64,000 nucleotides of DNA from Mesorhizobium atlanticum (GTDB lineage: Bacteria > Pseudomonadota > Alphaproteobacteria > Rhizobiales > Rhizobiaceae): the NCBI RefSeq assembly GCF_003289965.1, contig NZ_QMBQ01000004.1, positions 682,001 to 746,000 on the forward strand, given 5' to 3'. The notes beneath the pieces are model-generated. The model did not search any database, was not told where the DNA came from, and was given only the letters and a program-made list of their open reading frames with translations. Shown here piece by piece: positions 50,856 to 59,489 of this stretch. Position 1 is the stretch's first letter. Each line of letters starts with the position of its first letter. The translations under genes and the position numbers were made by a program.

Positions 50856-51037
50856 CCAAGACCCTAACAATATCAATTGATTTTTCAATGCGGCTGCTCG
50901 ACACTTTTGCCCGGAACAGCTTCAAGAGACGTGGAACCCGCAGCGCGGCCGGCGGGCAACGATCCAGCCTGGCAACTGGCCGGCTTGGCAAATCGTCCAT
51001 GCGGACAGCGCTGCAGGCAAGCAGAGGAGGACCGGAC

Positions 51038-52093
51038 ATGGGTTACGATCGCGGCAAGCTCGAAGCGTTGCGCCGCAAATATGGCGAGAGCCATGGCGGC
51101 GAGATGTTCGATCCGAAATTCCGCAAGGTGGCCGACAAGATATTCAACAAGTCGGGCACGCGCCTTGCCCCCTATTCCGGCATCCCGACCTTCCTCGCCG
51201 CGCCCTACCGCGAGATCGCCGCCGAAAACCCGGATTTCGGCGACCTGCAGGTGGCGATGATCGGCGTGCCGATGGATCTCGGCGTCACCAACCGCCCCGG
51301 CTCGCGCTTCGGGCCGCGAGCGCTGCGCGCCATCGAGCGCATCGGCCCCTACAACCACGTGCTGGAATGTGCGCCGACGCATGAGCTGCGCGTCGCCGAC
51401 ATCGGCGACACGCCGTTCCGAAGCCGCTATCGACTGGAAATCAGCCACGAGGATATCGAAAAGCGCACCAACCAGATCGTCGATGCCGGCGTGCTGCCGC
51501 TTTCGGTCGGCGGCGACCATTCGATCAGCCATCCGATCCTGAAGGCGGTGGGCAAGAAGGCCCCGGTCGGCATGATCCATATCGACGCCCATTGCGACAC
51601 CAGCGGGCTGTTCGACATGACCAAGTTCCACCATGGCGGACCGTTCCGCAACGCGGTGCTGGACGGGGTGCTCGACCCCTCGCGCACGATCCAGATCGGC
51701 ATCCGCGGCTCGGCCGAATATCTGTGGGAGTTCACCTACGAGTCCGGCATGACGGTCGTGCATGCCGAGGAAGTGACCGGCCTCGGCATTCCAGCCATTG
51801 TCGAAAAGGCGCGCAAGATTGTCGGCGACGGCCCGACCTACATCTCCTTCGACGTCGACAGCATCGACCCGGCCTTCGCGCCGGGCACCGGCACGCCGGA
51901 AGTCGGCGGGCTGACGACGCGCGAGGTGCTCGAATTGCTGCGCGGCCTGAAGGGCCTCAACATCGTCGGCGGCGACGTCGTCGAGGTGGCGCCGCAATAC
52001 GACGCGACCACCAACACCGCCCATGTCGGTGCGCAGGTGCTGTTCGAGATCTTGAGCCTCATGGTGTTCAGCCCGGCGATCAAGAAAGGCTGA
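51038..52093 (+). CDS. speB: Agmatinase-family ureohydrolase
   Basis: A 351-residue manganese ureohydrolase that releases urea from a guanidino compound. Metal ligands are in GGDHSI (residues about 156-161), HIDAHCDT (about 177-184) and SFDVDSIDPAFAPGTGTPE (about 269-287). The N-terminal extension of about 60 residues is common in this branch. The ATG at 51038 follows GAGGAGG; the longer frame from 50888 crosses the promoter. Agmatine is the default substrate; 4-guanidinobutyrate or 3-guanidinopropionate are alternatives for GcvA-linked copies. The transporter genes following may import the substrate. Confidence 0.9.
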   Translation: MGYDRGKLEALRRKYGESHGGEMFDPKFRKVADKIFNKSGTRLAPYSGIPTFLAAPYREIAAENPDFGDLQVAMIGVPMDLGVTNRPGSRFGPRALRAIERIGPYNHVLECAPTHELRVADIGDTPFRSRYRLEISHEDIEKRTNQIVDAGVLPLSVGGDHSISHPILKAVGKKAPVGMIHIDAHCDTSGLFDMTKFHHGGPFRNAVLDGVLDPSRTIQIGIRGSAEYLWEFTYESGMTVVHAEEVTGLGIPAIVEKARKIVGDGPTYISFDVDSIDPAFAPGTGTPEVGGLTTREVLELLRGLKGLNIVGGDVVEVAPQYDATTNTAHVGAQVLFEILSLMVFSPAIKKG

Positions 52094-52109
52094 GCCCTCT
52101 TAAATTCAC

Positions 52110-52153
52110 GCAATTCCGGACGGAAAACCGCGTCACACTTTTCCTGGAATTGC
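52110..52153. repeat. Palindromic element GCAATTCC...GGAATTGC, compact copy
   Basis: GCAATTCC (52110-52117) pairs with GGAATTGC (52146-52153); an inner CGGAAAAC/GTCACACTTTTCC region pairs partly. It shares about 28 contiguous bases, reverse-complemented, with the element at 62465. It lies 16 bases after the agmatinase stop. Confidence 0.8.
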
Positions 52154-52226
52154 TTAGCCAATACGGCCGCCGCGCTGGAGCCGGCGGCCGGACGCAACAA
52201 ACAAGCTTCCAGCAGGGGAACCAAAA

Positions 52227-53027
52227 ATGACACTTCGCAACGCACTGAAATCCGCAATCGCGGCGGCCATGATGCTCGGCGCCGCCGGCCTCGCCACCCA
52301 GGCGAAAGCCGACGCCATCGACGACATCACCAAGGCCGGCGCCATCAATGTCGGCATCTTCTCGGACTTTCCGCCCTTCTCCTCGGCCAGCGCCGATATG
52401 AGCATCAAGGGCTATGACATCGACGTGGCGCAGGCGATCGCCGACTCGCTCAAGGTGAAGCTCAACCTGGTCAGCGTCACCGGCCAGAACCGCATTCCGT
52501 ATCTCACCGACAAGCGCGTCGATATCCTGATGAGCGTCGGCTACTCCAAGGAACGCGAGCAGGTGATCGATTTCGCCGCCGCCTACGCGCCCTATTACAT
52601 CGCCGTCATCGGGCCGAAAGCGCTCGCGGTCAAAGGCAAGGAAGACCTCGCCGACAAGTCGATCGCCGTCAATCGCGGCACGCTGGAGGATACGTCGCTG
52701 ACCGAAGCCGCGCCGGCTTCCGCCGATATCCGCCGCTTCGACAATTACAACTCCGTCATCCAGGCCTTCATCTCCGGCCAGACGCAGCTGATGGTGGTCG
52801 GCAACGATGTCGGCGCCCAGGTGCTGGCGAAGCAGGACGCGCTGCAGCCGGAGCAAAAATTCCAGCTGCTCACCTCGCCCTCGCATATCGGCCTCAACAA
52901 GAACGAGGACCGACTGAAGAAGGCGGTGAACGACGCGGTCGCCAAGATGCTCGCCGACGGCAAGCTGGACGAAAGCTCCAAGGCCTGGCTGAAGACGCCG
53001 CTCAATCCCGCCAACCTCAAGGATTGA
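52227..53027 (+). CDS. Polar amino-acid-type ABC transporter substrate-binding protein
   Basis: A 266-residue periplasmic protein of the SBP family 3. A signal peptide spans residues 1-28 (IAAAMMLGAAGLATQAKA). The mature part has VGIFSDFPPFSSASADMSIKG, GYDIDVAQAIADSL, the DILMSVGYSKEREQVIDF signature and AVNRGTLED. The ATG follows an AGGGGAAC ribosome binding site. With two permeases downstream and the agmatinase upstream, it may bind a basic or guanidino amino compound (inference). Confidence 0.92.
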   Translation: MTLRNALKSAIAAAMMLGAAGLATQAKADAIDDITKAGAINVGIFSDFPPFSSASADMSIKGYDIDVAQAIADSLKVKLNLVSVTGQNRIPYLTDKRVDILMSVGYSKEREQVIDFAAAYAPYYIAVIGPKALAVKGKEDLADKSIAVNRGTLEDTSLTEAAPASADIRRFDNYNSVIQAFISGQTQLMVVGNDVGAQVLAKQDALQPEQKFQLLTSPSHIGLNKNEDRLKKAVNDAVAKMLADGKLDESSKAWLKTPLNPANLKD

Positions 53028-53036
53028 TCTCCGGCG

Positions 53037-53066
53037 CGGCTCAGCCTGTCATGAAGGGCTGAGCCG
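53037..53066 (+). promoter_or_regulatory. Stem-loop between binding-protein and permease genes
   Basis: CGGCTCAGCC (53037-53046) pairs perfectly with GGCTGAGCCG (53057-53066) around a 10-base loop. No T-run. Probably an mRNA-stabilising or attenuating hairpin. Confidence 0.65.
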
Positions 53067-53095
53067 TTCCGCCTGCTCCAACAAGGTCTATCGCC

Positions 53096-53764
53096 ATGGG
53101 CTACAGCCTCGACTTCGGCTGGCTTGCGGGTGCGGCGGGCGTGATCGCGCGCGGCGCGGCGATGACGCTGCTTCTGATCGCCGTCACCACGCTCGCAGGC
53201 ACCTTCCTCAGCATCCTGGGCGCCGCCGGCAAAAGAAACGGCCCAAAGCCGCTTCGGCTGGCAATCGGCTGCTATGTCGAGGTGATGCGCAACACGCCGT
53301 TCCTGGTGCAGCTGTTCTTCATCTTCTTCGGGCTGCCCAGCCTTGGCGTCAGGCTGGACCCGATCCTGGCAGCGATGCTGGCGATGACGCTCAACATGGC
53401 AGCCTACACGATCGAAATCGTCGGCGCCGGGCTCGACGCCGTGCCGCGCGGGCAGACGGAAGCCGCCCTGGCGCTTGGGCTGAGGCCGCGCCAGGTGTTC
53501 ATCAAGATCGTGCTGCCGCAGGCGCTGAAAGTGATCTACCCGGCGCTGACCAGCCAGATCGTGATCATGATGCTGGAATCGGCCGTGGTGTCTCAGATCG
53601 CGGTGCGCGAGCTGACCTACGAAGCCGACATGCTGCAGGCCCGCACCTTCCGCGCTTTCGAGACCTATTTCGTCGTGACGATGGTCTATCTCGGCCTGTC
53701 GATGGGGCTGCGCCGGCTGCTGGTCAGCGGCGGCCGTCAGGTTCTGGGAGCCGGCGTGTCATGA
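53096..53764 (+). CDS. Amino-acid ABC transporter permease (HisM/GlnP type)
   Basis: A 222-residue protein with about five membrane segments. It has VMRNTPFLVQLFFIFFGLP, a diagnostic element of polar amino-acid permeases, and the EAA loop GQTEAALALGLRPRQVFIKI followed by VLPQAL. Its stop overlaps the next start (ATGA, 53761-53764). Confidence 0.93.
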   Translation: MGYSLDFGWLAGAAGVIARGAAMTLLLIAVTTLAGTFLSILGAAGKRNGPKPLRLAIGCYVEVMRNTPFLVQLFFIFFGLPSLGVRLDPILAAMLAMTLNMAAYTIEIVGAGLDAVPRGQTEAALALGLRPRQVFIKIVLPQALKVIYPALTSQIVIMMLESAVVSQIAVRELTYEADMLQARTFRAFETYFVVTMVYLGLSMGLRRLLVSGGRQVLGAGVS

Positions 53765-54405
53765 TTGAGTTCACCTTCTGGGACATCGTCCGCAACCTCT
53801 TGCTCGCCGCGCGCTGGACCGTGCTGCTGTCGCTCGCCGCCTTTATCGGCGGCGCGCTGGTCGGGCTGGTGGTGCTGTTCTTCCGCATCGCCAAAAACAA
53901 ATGGGTGAAGCGGATCGCCTCCGGCTATATCGCGCTGTTCCAGGGCACGCCGCTTCTGATGCAGCTTTTCCTGATGTTTTTCGGCCTGCCGATGCTGGGG
54001 CTGCGCATCGAGCCGTGGACGGCGGCGGTGCTCGGGCTCACCTTCTTCGCCAGCGCCTATCTCGCCGAAATCTGGCGTGGCGGCGTCGACGCGCTGCCGA
54101 GGGGACAATGGGATGCCGGCGCCAGCCTCGGCCTGCACTATCTGCAGGAACTGCGGCTGATCATCCTGCCGCAGGCTTTCGCGATCACCCGCGCGCCGAC
54201 GGTCGGCTTCCTGGTGCAGCTGATCAAGTCGACGGCGCTGACCTCGATCATCGGCTTCGAGGAACTGGTCAGGACCTCCAACGCCATCAACAACGCGACC
54301 TTCGAGCCGTTCAAGGTCTACGGGCTGGTGGCGCTGATCTTCTTCGTCATGTGCTTCCCGCTGACGCAATATGCGCGCCGGCTCGAGCGTGCGGCTGCCC
54401 GCTAA
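53761..54405 (+). CDS. Amino-acid ABC transporter permease (HisQ/GlnP type)
   Basis: A 214-residue permease paired with the previous one. It contains IALFQGTPLLMQLFLMFFGL and the EAA loop GQWDAGASLGLHYLQELRLI with ILPQAF. No ATPase gene follows; the next gene is a MATE exporter on the other strand. The ATPase must be encoded elsewhere. Confidence 0.93.
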   Translation: MIEFTFWDIVRNLLLAARWTVLLSLAAFIGGALVGLVVLFFRIAKNKWVKRIASGYIALFQGTPLLMQLFLMFFGLPMLGLRIEPWTAAVLGLTFFASAYLAEIWRGGVDALPRGQWDAGASLGLHYLQELRLIILPQAFAITRAPTVGFLVQLIKSTALTSIIGFEELVRTSNAINNATFEPFKVYGLVALIFFVMCFPLTQYARRLERAAAR

Positions 54406-54445
54406 GCCGGCGAAAGACCGCCAGCCGGACCGGCAGCCTTAGGCT

Positions 54446-55849
54446 TCAATGCCCGAAGGACAGCGCCGGCGCGATGCGATCGCGCCTGACCCAGCGCGCT
54501 AGCAAAAGCGCCGCCACCACGGCCAGCCCGGAGGCCAGGCCGATCCAGATGCCGACGCCGTTCAGGCCGAAATGGAAGGCAAGCAGCACGCCGAGCGGCA
54601 GGCCAACGCCCCAATAGCCGATCGCCGCATAGATCATCGGCACCTTGGTGTCGTGCAGGCCGCGCAGCATGCCGGCGGCCACCGCCTGGGCGCCGTCGAA
54701 GATCTGGAACAGCGCTGCGAACACCAGGAACGACACGGCAAGCGTGATCACCCTGGCATTGGCCGGATCGGCAAGATCGATGAAGGCGCTGATCAGCGCA
54801 TGCGGCCACAGAATCATCACCAGGCCCATCAGCGCCATGAAGGAGACGCCGATGACGAAGGCTGTCCAGCCGGCGCGCGACACGCCTTCGGGATTGCCGG
54901 CGCCATGCGCCAGGCCGACGCGCACGGTGACCGCCTGGTTGAGCCCAAGCGGCACCATGAAGGAGATCGAGGCGATCTGGATGGCGATGGCGTGGGCGGC
55001 GAGCGAGTCCGCATCGATCAGGCCCATGAGCAGGGCCGCCGCATTGAAGATCGTCACCTCGAAGGCGAGGATGCCGGCGATCGGCAGGCCGAGCCTGAGC
55101 AGGCCTCGGAAGCGCGGCCAGTCGGCGCGCCAGAAGCGGCCGAACAAGCGGTAACGGCGGAATTTCTTCTCCTTGATCACCACCGCCGCCAGGCCGATGA
55201 ACATCAGCGTGCTGGACAAAGTGGTGGCGAGGCCGGAGCCGGCGATGCCCATCGACTTGACGCCGAGATTGCCGAACATGAGCACCCAGTTGAAGAAGGC
55301 GTTGCAGGCGACCGCGACGAAAACGATGACCAGCGCCCAGCCGGGCCGCTCCAGCGCCGAGATGAAGGAGCGCAGCACGATATAGCCATAGAAGGGCAGC
55401 ACCGCCCATTGCAGCCAGTGCAGGTAGATGCCGGCCTCATGCGCAAGCTCCGGCTTCTGGCCCATGGCCAGCAGCACCTCTTCGCCATGCGAGAGGAATA
55501 ACCAGATCGGGATCGAGATCAGGATCGCCAGCCACAGGCCCTGGCGCACGGTGCGGCGCAGATCGCGCACCGAATGGCGACGGCGGCCGAGCTCGGTCGC
55601 CATCATCGGCGAGGTGGCCAGCATCAGGCCGAGGCCGAAGATCAGCGGCATGAAATAGAGGTTGGAGCCGAGCGCACCGGCGGCGAGCGTGTCCGGCCCG
55701 AGCCGGCCCATCATCATGACGTCGGTCGCGGTCATGGCCGTCTGGCCGAGATTGGTCAGCACCATCGGCCAGGCGAGCGCGATCGTCGCCCTGATTTCCT
55801 GACGCCAAAGGTTTTCCGGCGCGAGAGCGCCGGTTTCGATCGCAGACAT
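54446..55849 (-). CDS. MATE-family multidrug/sodium antiporter-type exporter
   Basis: A 467-residue inner-membrane protein with about 12 membrane segments and the twofold MATE repeat. Typical segments are ALAWPMVLTNLGQTAMTATD at the start, MMMGRLGPDTLAAGALG, and the second-half counterpart NAAALLMGLIDADSLAAHAI. It begins 244 bases away from the divergent AraC gene. It is most likely a NorM-like efflux pump for cationic or aromatic compounds; the substrate is unknown. Confidence 0.92.
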   Translation of the reverse strand: MSAIETGALAPENLWRQEIRATIALAWPMVLTNLGQTAMTATDVMMMGRLGPDTLAAGALGSNLYFMPLIFGLGLMLATSPMMATELGRRRHSVRDLRRTVRQGLWLAILISIPIWLFLSHGEEVLLAMGQKPELAHEAGIYLHWLQWAVLPFYGYIVLRSFISALERPGWALVIVFVAVACNAFFNWVLMFGNLGVKSMGIAGSGLATTLSSTLMFIGLAAVVIKEKKFRRYRLFGRFWRADWPRFRGLLRLGLPIAGILAFEVTIFNAAALLMGLIDADSLAAHAIAIQIASISFMVPLGLNQAVTVRVGLAHGAGNPEGVSRAGWTAFVIGVSFMALMGLVMILWPHALISAFIDLADPANARVITLAVSFLVFAALFQIFDGAQAVAAGMLRGLHDTKVPMIYAAIGYWGVGLPLGVLLAFHFGLNGVGIWIGLASGLAVVAALLLARWVRRDRIAPALSFGH

Positions 55850-55907
55850 TGTTCCGCTCTTTCAGAACACGGCGCGTCGGCAAAAAGGCCGGAAGCCGCA
55901 CAGCAAC

Positions 55908-55927
55908 GGCGCAAAATGGCGCCATTT
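55908..55927. promoter_or_regulatory. GGCGCAAAAT-GGCGCC motif upstream of the AraC gene
   Basis: GGCGCAAAATGGCGCC (55908-55923) overlaps a perfect 14-bp palindrome AAATGGCGCCATTT (55914-55927). A near-identical sequence in inverse orientation, with two extra bases, lies after the AraC gene at 57061-57080. It lies in the 244-base gap shared with the MATE gene. Confidence 0.45.
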
Positions 55928-56093
55928 GCGTCGCCTTGTGGATGAAAAGCGACATTTTGGCAAGGGAGGAGGCGGGGTTAGCGATTGATCCAGGCGCAGC
56001 CCGGTTTCCGCGACGCCTCTTTCATTTGCTGCCCGCGGGCTGCTACGGATACCCCCGGGCACGCGCAGCCGGCGCGCCATGCCGGAGGACTGA

Positions 56094-57011
56094 ATGCCGT
56101 TCAGGCGCAGAAAGAACACGGCCGCGATCCCGCGCACGGCGCCCGCCTTCGAGCATATCGTGACGGAGGCGAGCGAGAGTTTCCTGTGGCGGCTGGACGA
56201 TTATCCCTGGGAGCGCAATGTCTGGAATTTCCACCCGGAATACGAAATCCATCTGCTCAGGAAATCGTCAGGCGTGGTGCTGGTCGGCGACCATATCGGC
56301 GAATTCGGGCCGGGCTATCTGACCATCGTCGGCGGCGGGCTGCCGCATGACTGGGTGACGGCGGTGCAGCCTGGCGAGCTGATCGAGGGCCGCGATATCG
56401 TGCTGCAATTCGATCCCGAACGGCTGCGCGGTTCATCCGGGCTGCTGCCGGAATTGCGCGAGCTGGAGCCGTTCCTGGAGCGCTCGCTGCGTGGCATGGT
56501 CTTCCACGGCCAGACGGCGCTCGACGGCGCCGAGCTGATGGAAAGAATGGGCGAGGTGCACGGGCTGGCGCGGTTCCGCCTGTTCCTCGAACTGCTGGAT
56601 CTCCTGGCCACCACAGACGAATACGCGCTGTTGTCGTCGCCGGACTTCTCGCCGCTTCTCGACGCGGAGTCGCTCGACATCATCCAGCGCTCGCTGACCT
56701 ATCTGTTCCAGCATTTCGCCGAGGACCTGAAGCTGCCCGACGTCGCTCAATTGGCCGGCATGAGCGAAAGCAGTTTTTCCCGCTTCTTCCAGAAGAACAC
56801 CGGCAACTCCTTCAGCGACCATCTCGCCAAGCTCAGGCTCTGGCAGGCCTGCAAGCTGCTCGCCGATACCGATATCCCGATCACCGACATCTGTTTCCAG
56901 GTCGGCTATATGAACATCTCGAACTTCAACCGGGCCTTCCTGCGCAAGCACAAGATGACGCCGTCCTCCTACCGCAAGCTGTCGCGGCAGCGGCTGACGC
57001 TTCGGGCCTGA
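56094..57011 (+). CDS. AraC-family transcriptional regulator
   Basis: A 305-residue regulator. Residues about 20-185 form a cupin-like ligand domain (WNFHPEYEIHLL, GDHIGEFGPGYLTIVGGGLPHDW). Residues about 200-300 form the double HTH: LPDVAQLAGMSESSFSRFFQKNTG and DTDIPITDICFQVGYMNISNFNRAF with KMTPSSYRK. It precedes the sugar transporter operon by 229 bases on the same strand and is likely its activator. The start at 56094 is the first ATG with full domain content. Confidence 0.92.
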   Translation: MPFRRRKNTAAIPRTAPAFEHIVTEASESFLWRLDDYPWERNVWNFHPEYEIHLLRKSSGVVLVGDHIGEFGPGYLTIVGGGLPHDWVTAVQPGELIEGRDIVLQFDPERLRGSSGLLPELRELEPFLERSLRGMVFHGQTALDGAELMERMGEVHGLARFRLFLELLDLLATTDEYALLSSPDFSPLLDAESLDIIQRSLTYLFQHFAEDLKLPDVAQLAGMSESSFSRFFQKNTGNSFSDHLAKLRLWQACKLLADTDIPITDICFQVGYMNISNFNRAFLRKHKMTPSSYRKLSRQRLTLRA

Positions 57012-57060
57012 TTTCACCGTCCCTGATCGCACTGATACTCATCTGACCGGTAGGCTCTAC

Positions 57061-57080
57061 CGGCGCCATATTTTGCGCCG
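57061..57080. promoter_or_regulatory. GGCGCC-ATATTTTGCGCC motif upstream of the sugar transporter operon
   Basis: CGGCGCCATATTTTGCGCCG has 6-bp perfect outer arms. Reverse-complemented it reads GGCGCAAAATATGGCGCC, matching the site at 55908-55923 except for an AT insertion. It is 160 bases before the binding-protein gene, a fitting place for AraC control. Confidence 0.45.
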
Positions 57081-57240
57081 CACAATGCATAAAAGTACAG
57101 GTCTGCTGCAACGGAGCTTCTAGCCTCGGTCTTCCCAACTGCTCATTTTGGCGACGGGTGGCAGGTCAGACGGGCGACGGTGAGGGTCGCTTAGCCAAGG
57201 ACCTGCCGCTTCCGCGAGTGTTCCAGGAGGAGAAAAACCA

Positions 57241-58515
57241 ATGAATTCAAATCGGCTCGCTGCCAGCCTCGGCGCAGCGTTCGTGCTTACCGCTTCCGTG
57301 TCAACCGCAGCACTTGCCCAGGCGCCGGTGTGCTCGGCGCCGGTCAAGGTGCTGGCGCAACCGCGCGACGGCCTGACCCTTCTGGAGGACTCCAAGGACG
57401 AGTTCAAAAAACTCTCCGGCGCCTCGTTCCAGATCGATTACCTCAACGAGAACGACCGCCGCGCCAAGTCGCGCGCCGATGCTTCCACCGTCGGCAATTA
57501 CAACGTCTACTATGTCGACGAGGCCAATGTGGCGCTGTTCGCGTCCTCGGGCTGGATCGCGCCGCTGACCGATTATTACCCGGCTGAATATGACTTCGCC
57601 GATTTCGATCCGGGCCGCCAGAAGGTCGCCACCTATGACGGCAAGGTCTGGTTCGCGCCGCTGACCGGCGGCGGCGACCTGATGGTCTACCGCAAGGACG
57701 TGCTGGAAGCTGCCGGCATCCAGCCGCCGAAGACGCTGGATGAGCTGATTGCCGACGTGCCGAAGCTGACCAATGCCGACAAGGGCATATACGGCATCGC
57801 GCTGCGCGGCGCGCGCGGCTCGGGCGCCAATGTCTGGCGCTGGATGCCGTTCTTCAAGGCCTATGGCGGCAAGTGGTTCGATGGCGACAAGCCGGCTTTC
57901 AATTCGGACGCCGCCGTGAAGGCGACTGAGACCTATCTGAAACTGTTCAAGGACTCGGCGCCCGGCACGCAGACCGGCAGCTGGGACGAATCGACCGGCG
58001 CCTTCCTCTCCGGCCAGGTCGCCATCCTCGTCGAATCGACGCCGCTGTCGGGCATGGCGGTGGACCCGAAGACCTCGCAGGTGGTCGGCAAGGTCGGCTT
58101 CCTGCCGCCGCCCTCGCCGCTGCCGGGCGGCGGCTACGGCCATGGGCTTGCCATCGGCACCAAGGCCAATGCGGATGACGCGGCGAAGAAGTGCGCCGGC
58201 CTGTTCATCGCCTGGGCAACGTCGAAGGAGAACGAGAAGCGCCGGCTCGATGCGCATCAGTTCGGCGAGCTGAACCGCACCAGCGTGCTCTCCAGCAAGG
58301 AATTCGCCGACATCTACGGCGCCGATCTCGGCCAGGCGCTGGCCGAAACCGGCAAGGTGACGGCGGTGAACTTCTGGCAGGATCCGCGTTGGCCCGATCT
58401 CGGCGACCGCTGGGGCATCATCCTGGAGGAACTGGTCGCCGGCACACGCACCGACATCAAGGGCGGCCTCAACGAGCTCGAGGCCTATGCCAACGATCTG
58501 GTGAAGAAGAAGTAA
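57241..58515 (+). CDS. Sugar/polyol ABC transporter, periplasmic binding protein (CUT1)
   Basis: A 424-residue family-1 binding protein with a signal peptide (residues 1-26, AAFVLTASVSTAALAQA). The mature part has LLEDSKDEFKKLSG, DRRAKSRADA, VYYVDEANVALFASSGW, LMVYRKDVLEAAGI and a GSWDESTGAFLSGQVAILVE stretch. GGAGGAG precedes the ATG. It starts a five-gene plus-strand operon with two permeases, a polyol dehydrogenase and an ATPase. The dehydrogenase and kinase nearby point to a sugar alcohol as substrate (inference). Confidence 0.92.
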   Translation: MNSNRLAASLGAAFVLTASVSTAALAQAPVCSAPVKVLAQPRDGLTLLEDSKDEFKKLSGASFQIDYLNENDRRAKSRADASTVGNYNVYYVDEANVALFASSGWIAPLTDYYPAEYDFADFDPGRQKVATYDGKVWFAPLTGGGDLMVYRKDVLEAAGIQPPKTLDELIADVPKLTNADKGIYGIALRGARGSGANVWRWMPFFKAYGGKWFDGDKPAFNSDAAVKATETYLKLFKDSAPGTQTGSWDESTGAFLSGQVAILVESTPLSGMAVDPKTSQVVGKVGFLPPPSPLPGGGYGHGLAIGTKANADDAAKKCAGLFIAWATSKENEKRRLDAHQFGELNRTSVLSSKEFADIYGADLGQALAETGKVTAVNFWQDPRWPDLGDRWGIILEELVAGTRTDIKGGLNELEAYANDLVKKK

Positions 58516-58523
58516 TCCTCCCG

Positions 58524-58577
58524 CCCGCGGCGCGCGGCCCACGGCATTCGAAGGAATGCCGGGATCCGCGCCGCGGG
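58524..58577 (+). promoter_or_regulatory. Long stem-loop between binding-protein and permease genes
   Basis: CCCGCGGCGCG (58524-58534) pairs with CGCGCCGCGGG (58567-58577), and an inner stem pairs GGCATTC (58543-58549) with GAATGCC (58554-58560). No T-run. This is the third importer operon in the window with a hairpin at this junction. Confidence 0.75.
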
Positions 58578-58622
58578 TTCACCCCTCGATCCAAGGCACC
58601 GCGACAAACCCGAGGAGAGGCA

Positions 58623-59489
58623 ATGCGCCGACGCTCTTCCCTGCCGGTCACATTTCTGGTTCCCACCCTCGCCATCCTTCTGGTGCTGTCGATGGTGCCG
58701 ACACTCTATGCCATCGTGATCGCGCTGCAGAACCGTGAGCTGAGCTCGCCCGGCTATTCCTGGGTGTGGTTTTCGAACTTCGCCGATCTCTTCCTCGACC
58801 GCCGTTTCCTCAACGCCGTCTGGGTGTCGGTGAAATGGGAGATCGTCACCGTCGTCGCGACCATGGCGGTGGCGATCGGGCTCGGCGTTTTGATGTTCGA
58901 GGTCGCCAGCCCGCGCCTGCGCAATTTCTACTGCCTTTTGTTCATCATCCCGGTGCTTTTGCCGCGCGTTTCCGCGGCCTTCGTCTGGAAGTTCGCCTAT
59001 CACCCGCTCTACGGCATCGCCACCTACCCTTATCGGCTCATCACCGGCGGGCTGATCTTCGATCCGCTGTCCAAGCCCGCGACCGCCTTGTTTGCCGTCG
59101 CATCGGTGGATGTCTGGCAATGGGGACTGTTCTTCGCCGTCATCGTGCTGAAGCTGCTCGAAACCTTGCCGCCGCAGCCGATCGAGGCGGCCAGGCTCGA
59201 CCACGCCAAACGCTGGCAGATCCACGCCTATGTGACCCTGCCGATGCTGAAGGCGCCGCTGATCAGCCTGATGTTCGTCAAGATGATCGAGTCGCTGCGC
59301 TCCTTCGACCTGATCTATGTGATGACGCGCGGCGGACCGGGCGTAGCGACCGAAACGCTCGACATGTACGCCTTCTCGCAGGGCTTCATCGAATCCGGCA
59401 AGGTCTCCTACGCGTCGGCCATGGCGGTGCTGATGATGATCGCGACCGTCATCACCTTCACCATGCTGTGGAAGCGGGTGCAGGCATGA
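58623..59489 (+). CDS. Sugar ABC transporter permease 1 (CUT1)
   Basis: A 288-residue membrane protein with six predicted segments. The start FLVPTLAILLVLSMVPTLYA is typical, and the EAA loop is EAARLDHAKRWQIHAYVTLP. The ATG at 58623 follows GAGGAGAGG; the frame further upstream overlaps the binding protein and is not used. Its stop overlaps the next start (ATGA, 59486-59489). Confidence 0.93.
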   Translation: MRRRSSLPVTFLVPTLAILLVLSMVPTLYAIVIALQNRELSSPGYSWVWFSNFADLFLDRRFLNAVWVSVKWEIVTVVATMAVAIGLGVLMFEVASPRLRNFYCLLFIIPVLLPRVSAAFVWKFAYHPLYGIATYPYRLITGGLIFDPLSKPATALFAVASVDVWQWGLFFAVIVLKLLETLPPQPIEAARLDHAKRWQIHAYVTLPMLKAPLISLMFVKMIESLRSFDLIYVMTRGGPGVATETLDMYAFSQGFIESGKVSYASAMAVLMMIATVITFTMLWKRVQA

